Made by a program: the position numbers and the translations under genes
Assembly: GCA_013399695.1 (NCBI GenBank)
Contig: VXAU01002309.1
Location: 1-64,000, forward strand
Direction: 5' to 3'
Length of the DNA stretch: 64,000 nucleotides
Source of the DNA: Formicarius rufipectus
Lineage: Eukaryota > Chordata > Aves > Passeriformes > Formicariidae
The notes under the pieces: generated by a model
The model's database searches: none
Told to the model about the DNA's origin: nothing
The model's input: only the letters and a program-made list of their open reading frames with translations
Shown: piece by piece, positions 1 through 11,629 of the stretch
How the letters are laid out: each line of letters opens with the position of its first letter
Position numbering within the stretch: position 1 is the stretch's first letter

Positions 1-3000
1 GTTCTCTAAACTTAGACAAATATGGATCACATCCTTGGTGACAGAAGGGGCAATGATCTCTAAAAAAAGACTCAGTAGAAAACAACTAGCATTGTAAGAC
101 TTGACAAAACAAAAGGGTAGCTACAGTAACTGTTGCACAACCCTCAAACGCAAGAGGTTTCTGCTTTCTGTTTAGTCTAATGCTGAATTTGGAAGAGTTC
201 CTGCAAACAGAGGTTAATGTTACCATGAATAAACAGTCTAAAAGGCTGAGTGTAAAATTAAAGATTGACTCAGAAACTCTTCAACAAAGAAACTGTTTAA
301 GCTTGTTGTTAGGTAATGATGACTGATCAATCTTATACATAAAGCCATCTGATACTCCTGAGGTACAGCTAACTGACACCAGTCATGAAAGGTACCACAC
401 ATATATCTTTACTCACACCTTCCAAAAGCCATCTGTCTTTCAGCATAGCTACCAGGAAGTAAATCACTATCTATTACTGGCCTCCTTTTCACACTTTGCT
501 CTTCCATTTTATATCACAGTGTCAGATAGATTTGATTTCTTCTTAGGGGAGAATACTTTTTCTTCTTAAAAATAAGTTCCCATGAATGAATTACAGCATA
601 TTTTCACCGTTTATTTGTGTTAATTGTTGCAACCAACTTGGCATAAGAACATGTTTGAGAAAATTGGAGAAGCCAACTACTAACCAAGTTGGGGAGTTTG
701 TACATTTTTGATGAATTTTTGTGCAGTTTGTCAGCTGGGTGACAAACTAAGATACAGGAAATTTTGCAGGGTCAATGCACCTAATTTTTACCAAGGTAGG
801 AGATGTATCAGTCACCACCTCTGGACTCTCCTGGGCAGAGTTGATGTTTTCCAGTTACCACCAAATCCATTCAAGCCATATGAGAGCCTCCATGCAGGGC
901 ACAGTGAAAAAACACACAGATTATGACTGATTGAATTCACAGCTAAATGCAGAACATCTGTGTTTCTGCAGATGCACAATCAGTTGATACAAACTGTTGT
1001 ACCACCACTGATTTTAGTGCTACTAGAGCAGACTCACTGCCCCTATTTGACTCTATTGGTCCTCAATGAAAAGAGCATTAAGTCGAGAGTTCTCGGTTTT
1101 AGTGGAGGCAAGGTGTAAAAAGGGCAGAGCTTTAGCTATTATATAGCAGCACTTAGCACAGGAATAAATGCTACATCAAAAATTTAGAAAGATCTCTAAA
1201 AGGTATGAGAGTTTATCCTAAAGAGTCTGTAAGTAACACATCAATGGCATCGGCCTAGAGCTCATTGTACTTTCTTTGCTCAGCTTAATGGAAACTGCTT
1301 GCAATATTGTATTTTTCAAAGATTTTCATGTTACAGAATAATGTCTAGATTTTTCCAAAATCATCCATAAATTTGGCAAGAAAGTTTTGCCTGATAAAAC
1401 CCCCAATGCATTTTCCTTAGAGAACACAAACCCCGTAACTAAATAGTCCCTTTTCAGCATATAAAACACAATCTCACAATCTCTAGAAACCATAGCCTTG
1501 GTGTTTTTAACACCATGCTCTAACCAACTGAGCTGGTGAAGCTGCTCTTTGCCTACTATGACTTTAGTTTATTTGTTTTGAGTGTTGCTGATGATTCTGT
1601 GAGGTACTTATTTCTAAAATGAACCCAGATTCTTCACTGCGGGCTTTTTTGTGGATTAACATGTAAACCTATTGATGACAAACAGTGAAAAAAGATTTTA
1701 ATGAAGTTCCTTGGTTGTGAAAACAAAAGACAAATTGTTTTCAAGTTCTACTCCAGTAGCAGTTCCCCTTTGTTGGGTTTGGGTTTAGTTTTGGTTTCCT
1801 TTTCCACATGAACAATTCTAGGCCAGGTAATAAAAGTGTATTTCACAAGAAGGGCAGCCAATGGGTAGATGGAGGTAAGTGACAGACGTGAGCAAGAGGA
1901 GCTGTGGCTCTACCTCTAGCCCAAGTGCACAGCTCTGACAGCACCTGTGATGTGAGAGGGTTGTGGGAGGCAGCAGATCATCCCAGATGGACTCCTTTCT
2001 TCCAGATCTACCTGCTGGAGCCAAGGCCTGAGCTATGTCAAGGAATCACCAAGCCTAGAACAGGAAGGTATCAGAGGCAGCGAGCAAAAAAGGAGGGTGC
2101 AGGGGAAGCTGAATGAATTATGCTTTCATGCCAAAAACTGTTTTAGGATGCTTTTCAGTATCAGAGTTTTTGAGTCAGGATAGCTCCTGTCTTTCTCAGA
2201 GAGTTTCCTCGAGCTTTCCAAGTGCAGAGGGCTGAGTGAGCAGCACTGAAAATGGGTGTGGAAGAATTACTAAGGGGAGCAACCCTAGAGAGAAGCTCCT
2301 GGTTGCTCTGCGGTGGAGGTGCTTTCCATGGTATGTGCCTGACTGTACCGGCCCCAGTGCAAACTAACGTACCCATGTAGTCAACAAGATGACACTGCAG
2401 ATCTTCACAAGCAGCCTGGTCAGTCTTGTTTGCCCTTCCCAAACTGTTGTCCATTATGGACAAGGCAAGGGGTTCCTGGAGTGTCTCAGACTGGCTTGGG
2501 AGCAGAGCCAGATCCCACCCTTCACCATGGCCATCTACATCCTGAAATTCTGGACCCCATATACACTACACATGTAACAGTTGTGGGATTAGGGTTGTCA
2601 CAGGTCAGTCATAACCACTTAAACAAAATCTGCTCTATTTGATGAAAGATTAATCTGGGTTACCACAAGAAGTCAGCTGAGAAAAGGCTGAGGTGAGGAA
2701 CAATGCACCAGCTAGCATGACTTTGAATCACACCTTGAGTAACTGCTCCCAAGTGGTACAGTCCTTCCCCTGAGTACAAACTCAGCTGTTTTATTTCCAG
2801 GAGGAAACAACTCCTGAGAAGAAGCTCCAATGTTGTGTGCTGAGAAGTTGCAGCACACAGAAAAACAGAAATCATATGCTTTCAACAACTTCTGGATAAC
2901 ATATATTGGTGTGCATGGGATGGGAAGCCATACTTAGTGCAGCCACGTTTTTATGTGTCACATTTAGTGCAGCTCAGTGCTAAGCATGGTGCAGGCTGTA

Positions 3001-3483
3001 AGCCAGCAATATGAATGGCAGTAGATGCAAAATACTGTGGGATATGAATGGAGGTTGGGACTACTCTATGGCATGTTTGATGTGAACAAGGCTCATTTGC
3101 TGCAGAATAAAATAGACAGAAATCAGGCTCAGGGCTGTCAAGTTGGACATATCATTGCAAGAAGTCACAAAAAATGCCCATTTCTCACACTACATGGTAA
3201 AGTGTGTTTCAGGTACTAAGATTGCCTATTTCATATCTTACCAGTTTTGAAGAAATTATCCAAATACCCAGGAGACAGTCTTGGAGCACTACATTAATAG
3301 CGTAAGTCTTAACTGAAATGCATTGGACCCACTGCCCATCTGTCATGCACAAAGAGGTGTAAGCTCAGAGGGACTGCAGAACTGGAGATGCTTTATTACT
3401 TCAGCCACACTTAACATCAGTGCGGGCTGTCAAAGACCACTTTCTAAGATTGAACCTAAAATAATTTCAAATCTGGTTTTCTC
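1..3483. other. Intergenic region downstream of vanin copy A
   Basis: I find no gene here. The open frames are short and show no protein family, and no splice-bounded conserved coding block was recognised. The only structured item is a degenerate tRNA-like sequence at 1470-1542, listed separately. The remainder is unremarkable AT-rich sequence with a few short A or T runs. Confidence 0.5.
1470..1542 (-). pseudogene. Degenerate tRNA-Ile-like sequence
   Basis: Read on the minus strand, this has a tRNA layout. The D stem GCTC/GAGC around AGTTGGTTA is perfect and forms a good A box, and the anticodon stem TGGTG/CACCA is perfect around the 7-base loop TTAAAAA. The body resembles tRNA-Ile, but the loop would read AAA. 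The T arm (TTCTAGA in place of TTCGANT) is damaged and the two acceptor strands do not pair. It is probably a tRNA pseudogene or the head of an old tRNA-derived SINE. A working gene is unlikely. Confidence 0.5.
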
Positions 3484-3489
3484 TTTATT
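3484..3489 (-). terminator. Candidate poly(A) signal of vanin copy A
   Basis: AATAAA on the minus strand, about 500 bases past the copy A stop codon. It is the first canonical hexamer downstream; no ATTAAA or AATAAA was seen between it and the stop. Confidence 0.35.
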
Positions 3490-3988
3490 GTTCAGTGCCA
3501 TGGTCAGAGTGGAGTCAAAGTTCATTGAGTATTAAGGAGGCATGCTGATTGGAATGTCAAGCTGAGAAACACAGACACTTAGTGATTATACTGTTGGAAA
3601 AACAGGAAGGGGCAAAAAGGACAGAAAGGTTTCCTTTGAGAAAATTTGTTCTGCAATAAAATGACAAATAACATTCCATACACTTTGGTATCAGTCTTCT
3701 TCTTACTGCTATCCTAGCAATCTATACGATATCTTTGGGAAAACAAAATTTCTAATGAAAAGTTTTATGTGACATCACTCACACTAAAAAAATACTTGCA
3801 CTGCCTCAAGCACTGTTAGAAAGGTACACACAACGGAGTGATTACTTCACTTTGTCCTAAATAAATCCAACTGCCACAGCTGCTGAGCAAAAGTGCAAGA
3901 TTGCAGAACAGGAATCATACAGGATGACTGCTATGGCTCATGAGGAAAATCTTCTCCAGTCTATGGCGGTTGTGTAACACACAAGGAG

Positions 3989-6900
3989 TTATGGGGAGCT
4001 TCGCAGAGGATGTGGTAGGTCCTTCTCATAAAGTCTTCCAAAAAGAGTCGCTGTTATGAGTGGTTTCGATGTGCCACGTTTATTTTTCAAACGCCCATCA
4101 CGTAGAACCTAATTGAAACAAGAAAGAATGACACCAATAGTCCACTAACAGAGCAGCAATATTGTATAGTACAGGAAAGAATAGACCTTGGATGTTGAAT
4201 ATTTTGATGCAAAACTTCTGAAAACAATCATGAGAATAAAACCAGAATTCTCTCTGACTCTGCCATAGCCTTCCCATTATAGACTTCCCAAAGTTCCTTG
4301 GACCTGGAGGTCTTTAAATCTTCCTCCATCTTTGGAAAAAAAGATAATTTTCTCCACCTCATGAGAAGGTGATTGTGATAATAACTGATTTGTTAGGTTC
4401 TCATTATACTCAAGGCCATGAATATTATATATATATATTTATATATGACATATTTGAAACATTCCTTGGTTTACAGACCCCAAAACAATTTTCAGATAGA
4501 TGTAGAAAATTTCAAGCTACTGGCCATATATAGCCTTTTTTTAGTTATTTTTTGCATATCAATTCAAATTCACTGTTGTTCAGAGACTCTGAACACCTGT
4601 AACTTTTTAAGAGTCTCTGTGACAAAAAACAAGCATGTATTTGTTAAGAAAATATAACATATTGTTTTTAATTTATACTATGATATGTTTTAGCATATCA
4701 ATAAATTCTTTGATGTGCATATTTTTACAAAAGTCCCATTGAAAAACAAGTATGCAGGACAAACAATGCTTTTCAATTCCCTACCTTGTAAAAAAGTCAC
4801 CCTTGTTTCCCTTAAAACTTTTCAGGTCTTTTTCACTGTCTTCATTGTCTCTTGTAAGTTCCAAATAAAAAATCAAACCCCACAAAACCCTCAAAAATAA
4901 TTTTTAACATTTCTAACTGCATAGGGTCTCTGCTCTTACACATGATACTCCTAAACAATTTTTCTGCTTTGGAAAATTTCTGAGTATTTGATTTCTTTTT
5001 CTCCTAAAATGCCCATCAACAGAAATCTGTAGAAAATAGCCCTTGAAAGCTGTTGTTCATAGATTTGGAATCTGAAGTGGGAAGGCATGTTTGCTAGAGA
5101 AACCACTGAAGAGATTCTTAACCTCTGCATTGATATGTTCTCATCAGTAAGGATTCAATCAATTCACCTGTTTAAATCTGTCCCCTTGAGTTATAGTCTG
5201 AAGAATCAACAACAGTGATTCTTGGGTGGGACTTTGCTGACATGTCAGTTTTCAGGACCACAGCCTGGAAAACCTTGGAACAAAGGGGCCCATTACCTCA
5301 AACTCCCCAGGGGCCAGCTGCACCCCACTGTACAACACTTCTGGAAAGACGTAGTTGGTGCCAAACGTGCCGCTGAGGGAGAACATCTCAAACTTGGTCT
5401 GAGCCGTCTCCACTGGCTGCCCACATGTGTCCAGGTCAGTGCTCTTGCATTTGAGCAGTGTGCATATCTGCATGGAGGAGGATATGGAAAGGCAAAACAT
5501 CACTAAGCTTTCAACAATTAAGAGCTGGATTTGATAACATGAAAAGTTCTCAGCACCCAGTAATGGACAAATGTCTTGGGGTGGTTGGGATGTAGCTGCA
5601 CGCATCCCTAGAAAAACAATTACCTGCCAATGGTATTTTATGAGAGAACCATGAAGCCCATCAAACGCGCCCAGGACATAAACTTCATTTTTCCTCTTGT
5701 CTGACATCTGATAGACCAGATGACAGCAGAGGTCTCCTTGGCAAACAGTGTAATTTCCAGCTTTGTGCCTGAGTTCATAGAAAGTGAATACATCCCGCCG
5801 GACAGTTCCTGAAAAAGTGTCATCTTCTGGAAATTTCTTGATGCTTGTCGCATACAAATGCCAGTTGATGGCAGGAGGGTAGCTGGGAGACAGATGTGGT
5901 CGTGTGCTCAGCTCTCCTAGCAGGAGACGTCCCTCCTCGGTCCCACTGTCATAATGGTAGGCAACAGGTCCTTCTGGCGTGAACAGCCCACTGCCTGCCA
6001 AAGACAACCACCAGCTGTCTGTTATCCAGCATCCCAGAGCATGGCTTGGCAGGGGGACCAGTCACCCCCCATGACACACTGGTATCATTTTTCAGTGATA
6101 CTATTTTCAGTTCATACCTAATGGAGAATTAAGGAAGACTTTTAAAGCACAGAACTGCTAAAATACACATCAAAGTGTTAAAAACTTAGGCTTATTTAAA
6201 TATAAATCAGAGCTCTAAGAGTGGCATATTTGACAAAGAAAGAAACCATAGGGGTAGTTATATTTAACTGGATGAAACACAGGACTGTGGCCTAAACTGA
6301 GCTCTATCTATTTAGGGTAGGCAAAAATGTTTCTTGGAGTTTTTCAGTCACGCTTCATGGGAAAGACACAGATGCAACTACAACAACTATTTCTCAGTTT
6401 ACAGGGGGAAAAAAGCAGTAAGTATCTATTCAGTGCAAAGCAAAACACACATATCTCTAATTCTCCAACAGCCAGAAAAACTCAAAAATGTTTTCTTCAA
6501 ATATACAACCTGAATCCTCCTTCTGGGTTTACATAATTAAGTCCTTAATTAAACTTTTTTACCTCCATTTAACTGTCAATTGAATTTTTTTTTTTAAAAA
6601 GCTGCTTCTAAATGAGATAATGAAAATTTAAGTGAAACTTGTGTTGTTTTTGAAATAAAATTTCACTTTTAAAGTATCAAAATTTAATGTCATGGGCTTT
6701 CTGATTTTGCCTTTTACAGTACATTCAACATTTTCTTGCCTGAAGGTGTTTTTACATTCAGTAACACATTATGAAGATCTTTAGTCTCATTGAAATATCA
6801 TTTTATAGAGACTTCACAATGTCTAAACATTTCTGCTTCTGAATATGAGGACAATTTCCCTTTCCTGAATGCAACTCACCTGTCATTGCAAAGTTGATGT

Positions 6901-9412
6901 TGTGAGTGTTTGCTGAAAGTAAATTGACACGCATGCCCGTAGCCCAGGCAGAATGAAACTCAACCGCAGTCAGAAATGGCAGGACATTCATCCAAGCCGT
7001 TGGGAAGAGCACAGTGTCCACCTGCATCTTGCTCACAAGAACCACAGCAGGTTCATAGAAAAGGATGTCGAAGCAAGTGAAAATGCCAAACTTCCCAAAA
7101 GGAGTATCAAAAGTGACAGCTTCTGGCTCTTTTGGGTAATTAAACTGAGTTTCTGTTCTAAACAGGTTGTACTGCAGGTGAAAAAAATGGCATATTAGAA
7201 ACTAAAAACAAAACAAAACAAAAAGGCAATATTATGGACAGCTATTTTACATCTGACATAGGCTTTAAAGCAAAGCTAGGAATTGAGGTACCTGAGCTGG
7301 CTGGCACAGTTGGTTTGCACTCATCCAGCTGACCTCTCCCTCTACAAAATAAGACAGCTGTATCCCATCTACCTCCTGGAAGCAAAGCCCAGGCAATATT
7401 AGATGCTAGACTCTACCAAGATGCCCCCTGCAAAAGCACTGTGTAACTTGGCTAAAAATGTCTCAAGGAAAAGCTAACATTTATGGAGTACAGAAAACTC
7501 TGTCGTTGCTTCTTTACCGTTTACTGTCATAAGTATAGCCCTTACGTGTTTGTCATCTGATACATTCTCTGCAGCTGTGGTGCTCCTGGCATCAAATGAT
7601 CCAGGATTGGGTGTCAATTTATAATAATGGAAAAATACAGTATAAACAAGCTGAAATTGCTGCCAGAGATGTAAAAAATATATTGATAATAAATTACAGG
7701 ATGATGCTGAAGCACTTCCTTACCTTGTGGTAACGAGCCACCAGTTTCCCCTCTGAGTCAAAGACAACATCTGTATTGTACTGGTAGCGACCGTCACTGG
7801 GGCAGTCGGGATCACTGGAGTTACACAGCTTCTTGTCCCCAATGTTTGCAACCACATAGATGGAGTTATTCCTGGCCATGCAGCTGAGTCGTTCCTGCAC
7901 TGGTGTTGGACCAAATCTAATGTATTTTTAGTGAAAGAGTAAAAAACTTGTCGAAGTTTAAGTGCCCATTTAAAAGAAATGCATTACTATTCCATTAACT
8001 GCACATCACCATAAGCAGAAAAAGGAATAGATCAAATCATAGTTTCTGTTCATAGCACCATTTTAAATTGCCAGTCTCTTTTATATTTAAAAAATGGTCT
8101 CCTTGTGTTCTTCTTTCCTGTATCCTTAACAATGCTATTTTCTGTGTTGATAGAATTCTCAGCTAACTTGCCTACAAAGATATGGAGACATTCATAAGAC
8201 ACAGGGGAAAGTAAATTGATATACAGACAAAAATTTAAAATATCTAAAAAATAAATTTTCAAGCAACTCTAAGTCTTGGTTTCATGAGACAATTTTAGCC
8301 TTTTTAAAATAATCTTCACTCCCTTTTAGGCAGCTATTTGTAAACTTTCAGCGAAAATTTGACACAGCATTTACAGAGCTAAAGACTCCTGAAATCTATT
8401 TTTGTAAAGTCTCAGAAAAGAATATAAAAGCTTAGCTTAGACACAAACTTTGTCCTCTTGGTGGCCCATGCTGACATATATTCAGAGTGGTTGTTAAGCG
8501 CAGCAGACTGTGCAAGTGGCTGGATTTTCAAAAGACACTTCTTTCAGATTAAGAAAAATATTTTTGCAATTTGACTCAGAAATCACTCAGCCATATGAGC
8601 TGAGGACTCGATCACCTAGTCTGATCTATGCAGCTGACATGATAATAAACCAGCTTATGCTTACAGAAGATTTTCACAAGTGATCTGAATTGATAAAGTC
8701 ATATATGTTTTTAAAATAATTATTTTGCCTGAAGTTTCTCATTTTTGTCCTTTGGCAAGTTTTAAAGTAAGACTGTCTCATTGGTTTTTACCTGGCATAT
8801 TCCCATTAGCATTTAATTAGAAATTCTTTTTGATGTATCTCATTTCTACAGTACTTGTGATTTTTAACAGATTTAAAAATTAGCAGTCCTTATGCATTTA
8901 GCAGGAGCTGTTCATGACTCCATGAGATACTACTTTGAAACCACACAAATCACTGCAGAAGGAATCACCTCAAGGGGTCAGTGCAGGGAATCCAATTCAC
9001 CACTGGATCAGGAATGTCCTCCAGGTAGGGGTAGATGGATTCTCTCGTGAATTGCCAGCCATAGATGCCATCTTCAGGAGTCACAATGATGTGGGCACCC
9101 TGTCACAACAGGCTCTGTTAAAAGCTCACCCATCAACATAGAACCAGGACGGCAAACACAAAGCAGTAATCAACAACCCTCATGATACATCTAGTGTACC
9201 TGCTGGGCAGCTTCCTTGATGGCTCCTTCCAAGACATCCATGTTTTTATTCATCAGGGCCAAAGCATCATTGCGAGAAACAGGCTTCTCAGTGGGGTCTG
9301 GCAGGATGACTGCGTGCTCGTAGACGGCTGCAATGAAGGTGTCGGAGGCAAGGGCCTGAAGGAGCACGAGTGCAAATATCCCTGCATGCAGGAGAGGCCG
9401 GGAAGGGAGCAT
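3989..9412 (-). CDS. VNN1-like: Vanin family pantetheinase, copy A (7 exons, 496 aa)
   Basis: Pantetheinase (vanin/biotinidase branch of the nitrilase superfamily) that hydrolyses pantetheine to pantothenate and cysteamine. The coding exons on the minus strand are 9412-9200, 9099-8969, 7916-7724, 7171-6880, 5994-5624, 5467-5297 and 4108-3989. All have GT/AG borders and the phases close. The start is the ATG in front of a signal peptide rich in Leu and Ala (residues 1-22). The catalytic triad is visible: Glu80 in TPEDGIYG, Lys179 in ARYHK and Cys212 in GIFTCFDI. The nitrilase domain runs to roughly residue 310 and the base domain follows. The last residues, from LFGRLYEKD on, are short and polar, with no hydrophobic tail, so the product should be secreted and not GPI-anchored. 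Exon 5 ends HGSLIKYHWQ, unlike the family's HVVEG-YYLQ. Exons 1-3 and 6 are nearly identical to copy B. Orthology to a specific mammalian VNN is uncertain. Confidence 0.88.
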
Positions 9413-9430
9413 GGCTGGTGCCTTGCAGCT

Positions 9431-10424
9431 CCTGAGTGAGGCATGGGGAATATAAAGTGGATAGAAAGAGGAGGAGTAAAGACAAATAAGTTTGCTTTGG
9501 AAAAAGTCTCCTGTTATGTAATCTGAGAATACACAGTACATTTCTGTCAACAATCAGAATATTTATTTATAAAAAAGAGTCAAAGAAATGTTTCTAGGGA
9601 TTTGACCTTGTTTCCAACATGAAATATTTTAAATAAAAGGAGAACAAAAGGCTAAGAGAGCTCGTCAGAAGCAATGCTAATTTACAAGGGGCTCCATTGG
9701 CAGGAACACTTGCAGACTTCATTTCTATATCCCTCTCCAGGCTTTTAAACTCATCTTGGCATGAGCCCAGACTCCCTTGGTTAGGGTACACTATTCCATA
9801 TAACCTTACTGCACATGGCTGCCATCTTTTAAAACTTCAGCCAGTGCTGAAGGCAGGTCACCTGTCTGAAATACAGCTGTCATGCTTCAAAGTGCAGATG
9901 ATTCATCGATGCTTATGAGACATGTGGTCCTGGCATACCTCTTGTTTTTGGCTAGTGGCTTTTCATAGTTGGAGTGGGTGCCTTGAGAATGTTCTTCAGG
10001 CTGGGCTTACAATGCAGACTCTCTCTTGAATTCTGTTAACCTCTCTGCCTAGAGCTAACATGCTTATTTTGAGAATTAAACAACACAGATTTTTTTCTTA
10101 CTACTGTTCTTTCAAAAGGAAGTTTTTGCACCATAAGCAATTTTAAATTACTCATAGAAAGTGTTTGTCTGGTTTTTGTTGTTTGGGGTTTTTTTGTTTG
10201 TTTGTTGTTTTGGGTTTGTTTTGTTTTCATGGAAAGTAATTTTTAGCAAAGTATTTTGTAAATAGAATATTACTACCACAGTTTCAGGTGATGCCTGGAA
10301 AAACCTTATAATCTGCGGTATGTCTGTGACAGCACAACCTGGCTCATCATTTATGACTTAGCAAGAAACCAAAGAAAATATTGTTCATCTTGAAAAAACG
10401 TTTCCTCTTCACTATGTAGTATCA
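9431..10424. other. Region upstream of vanin copy A
   Basis: Non-coding sequence between copy A and the vanin relic D. It aligns loosely with the sequence just upstream of copy B (shared CTCTTTCTAT and CCCATG blocks within about 75 bases of the ATG), so it probably includes the promoter. A TTTATATT stretch lies about 45 bases before the ATG on the minus strand and is at best a weak TATA element. The other visible item is the T/G-rich tract at 10160-10233. Confidence 0.35.
10160..10233. repeat. T-rich low-complexity tract (GTTT-type)
   Basis: A run of TTTG and TTTTG units on the plus strand, which reads as CAAA on the minus strand. It is simple sequence with no coding content. Confidence 0.7.
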
Positions 10425-10609
10425 CCCAAAAGACAGGTTTTTCTCCATCAGCATCAAGACTCCCTCAGGAGAAATCAACACTTCAGCAATTCTGATTCTA
10501 AGACTATGTTGTGCTCATAGACAGCTGTGACATAGGTTTCCAGGTGACAGGTTTCCAGAGCAGAGAGCAACAAAAGTACAGAAGAGACACAAGCTTTAGG
10601 AAGCCCCAT
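10425..10609 (-). pseudogene. Vanin relic D: broken exon 1
   Basis: A fourth vanin copy of which only the first exon remains. It begins MGLPKACVSSVLLLLSAL, a signal peptide, followed by ETYVTAVYEHNIVLES, which matches the N-terminal AAVYEH motif of vanins. The frame is lost after about 40 residues and ends in TGA at 10475. Homology continues in another frame through a VSPEE/LMLMEKN-like block to about 10425. No exon 2 to 7 counterpart lies downstream. It is closer to copy C than to A or B in signal peptide and in upstream sequence, so it is a remnant of a C-type gene between A and B. Confidence 0.8.
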
Positions 10610-11090
10610 GTCTAAACACCCTAGAGGAGGCTGTTGGCAAGCAAAGATTCGGCTTTTAAATGGGAAATCTTGAATAAAACCTGGGAAATCCCCCGGGTGG
10701 TAGAAAGCCGGCAGACATTGGGAAATGCAATCACCCTGCCTGGAAAGTCTCACAATGTCAAAGGCAAGAGAGCAGCTGGTGTTGAGCAATTCTACATTAC
10801 AATCCTGGCAGGTAAGTCACTGAGAAGTCACCACTGTGCTGCAGCTGAAAAAACACGTCACTTGCCAGATTTACAAAAAGTTCAGGCATAGCATTGCTGT
10901 AATAACACAGTTCAAGGCAGGTCTAGGACACAGCAGGAAAACAAGGTCAGGAAATCTCAGCAGAGACCATCATGGACACATTCCTGCCCAAACCTGAGGC
11001 TGTGGGGTGCAGGCGTGGCTGTCAGAGGCAGATGGTCAGTTCCCAGCATGCGCACTATAAGTGCCACCTCCGCTCAGCACAGCACCGGCT
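10610..11090 (-). promoter_or_regulatory. Upstream region of relic D, homologous to that of copy C
   Basis: This aligns over several hundred bases with 32260-32740 in front of copy C. Shared blocks include GAGCAATTCTAC, GTCACCACTGTGCTGC, CACAGCAGGAAAACA and ACATTCCTGCCCAAAC. An ATTTAAAAG box on the minus strand near 10654 matches a TTTTTAAAG box in front of copy C and is a plausible TATA element. The duplicated unit therefore included promoter plus exon 1. Whether it still drives transcription, for instance of copy A, cannot be told from sequence. Confidence 0.55.
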
Positions 11091-11629
11091 CAGAGTCTGA
11101 GGGTGTTTGGGGTTTGCTGCACATCCTGGGGGGCTGCCAGGCAGCTGATTGTCTGAGCAAACTCATCAGCACATCCACTGTTCAATAACCGAGCTCTGAA
11201 TATCTCTGGTTCCCAAAGGTCTCTGTTGGAAGAGCATCACGAATAGGAGCCACAATTCCTAAGTTTTGCCCATTGCAGCTTGTTTTCTTATGTCTACAGA
11301 TAATACCAGAAGAAATCTTGAAACTAAAGCTGCATGTACACAAAAATCACTTGTATTTTGTTACCCAAGTTGCTTACCTTCTTTGGTTCTGACTCAGCTG
11401 TCAGGTACCGAAATGTTTTTTTGCTGCACTGCTCTCAAAGAAGTGTTTATTGTTATCCGTGGTTACATGCAGCCTTGTCTTTATACAGAGCAAGTTGGTA
11501 TGTGGGTAGTGGGTGGACTTCATAGGGTTATTTTCTGTGTGCTTGACTCACTTCACAGAATAACAGTTTCACAATGATAAGTGTTGTGCAATCTTTGTAG
11601 CAAAATGAGTTTAGTGCCGTGATGGATTA

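Noticed and set aside
5222..5506. 94-codon plus-strand frame repeated at 14947 and 27066
   Set aside because: It is the reverse-strand shadow of vanin exon 6. It recurs in all copies only because the exon itself is conserved.
9446..9460. TTTATATT as a TATA box for vanin copy A
   Set aside because: The clean TATAAA is on the plus strand, opposite to the gene, and the equivalent site is not kept in copy B. The minus-strand reading is too weak to call.
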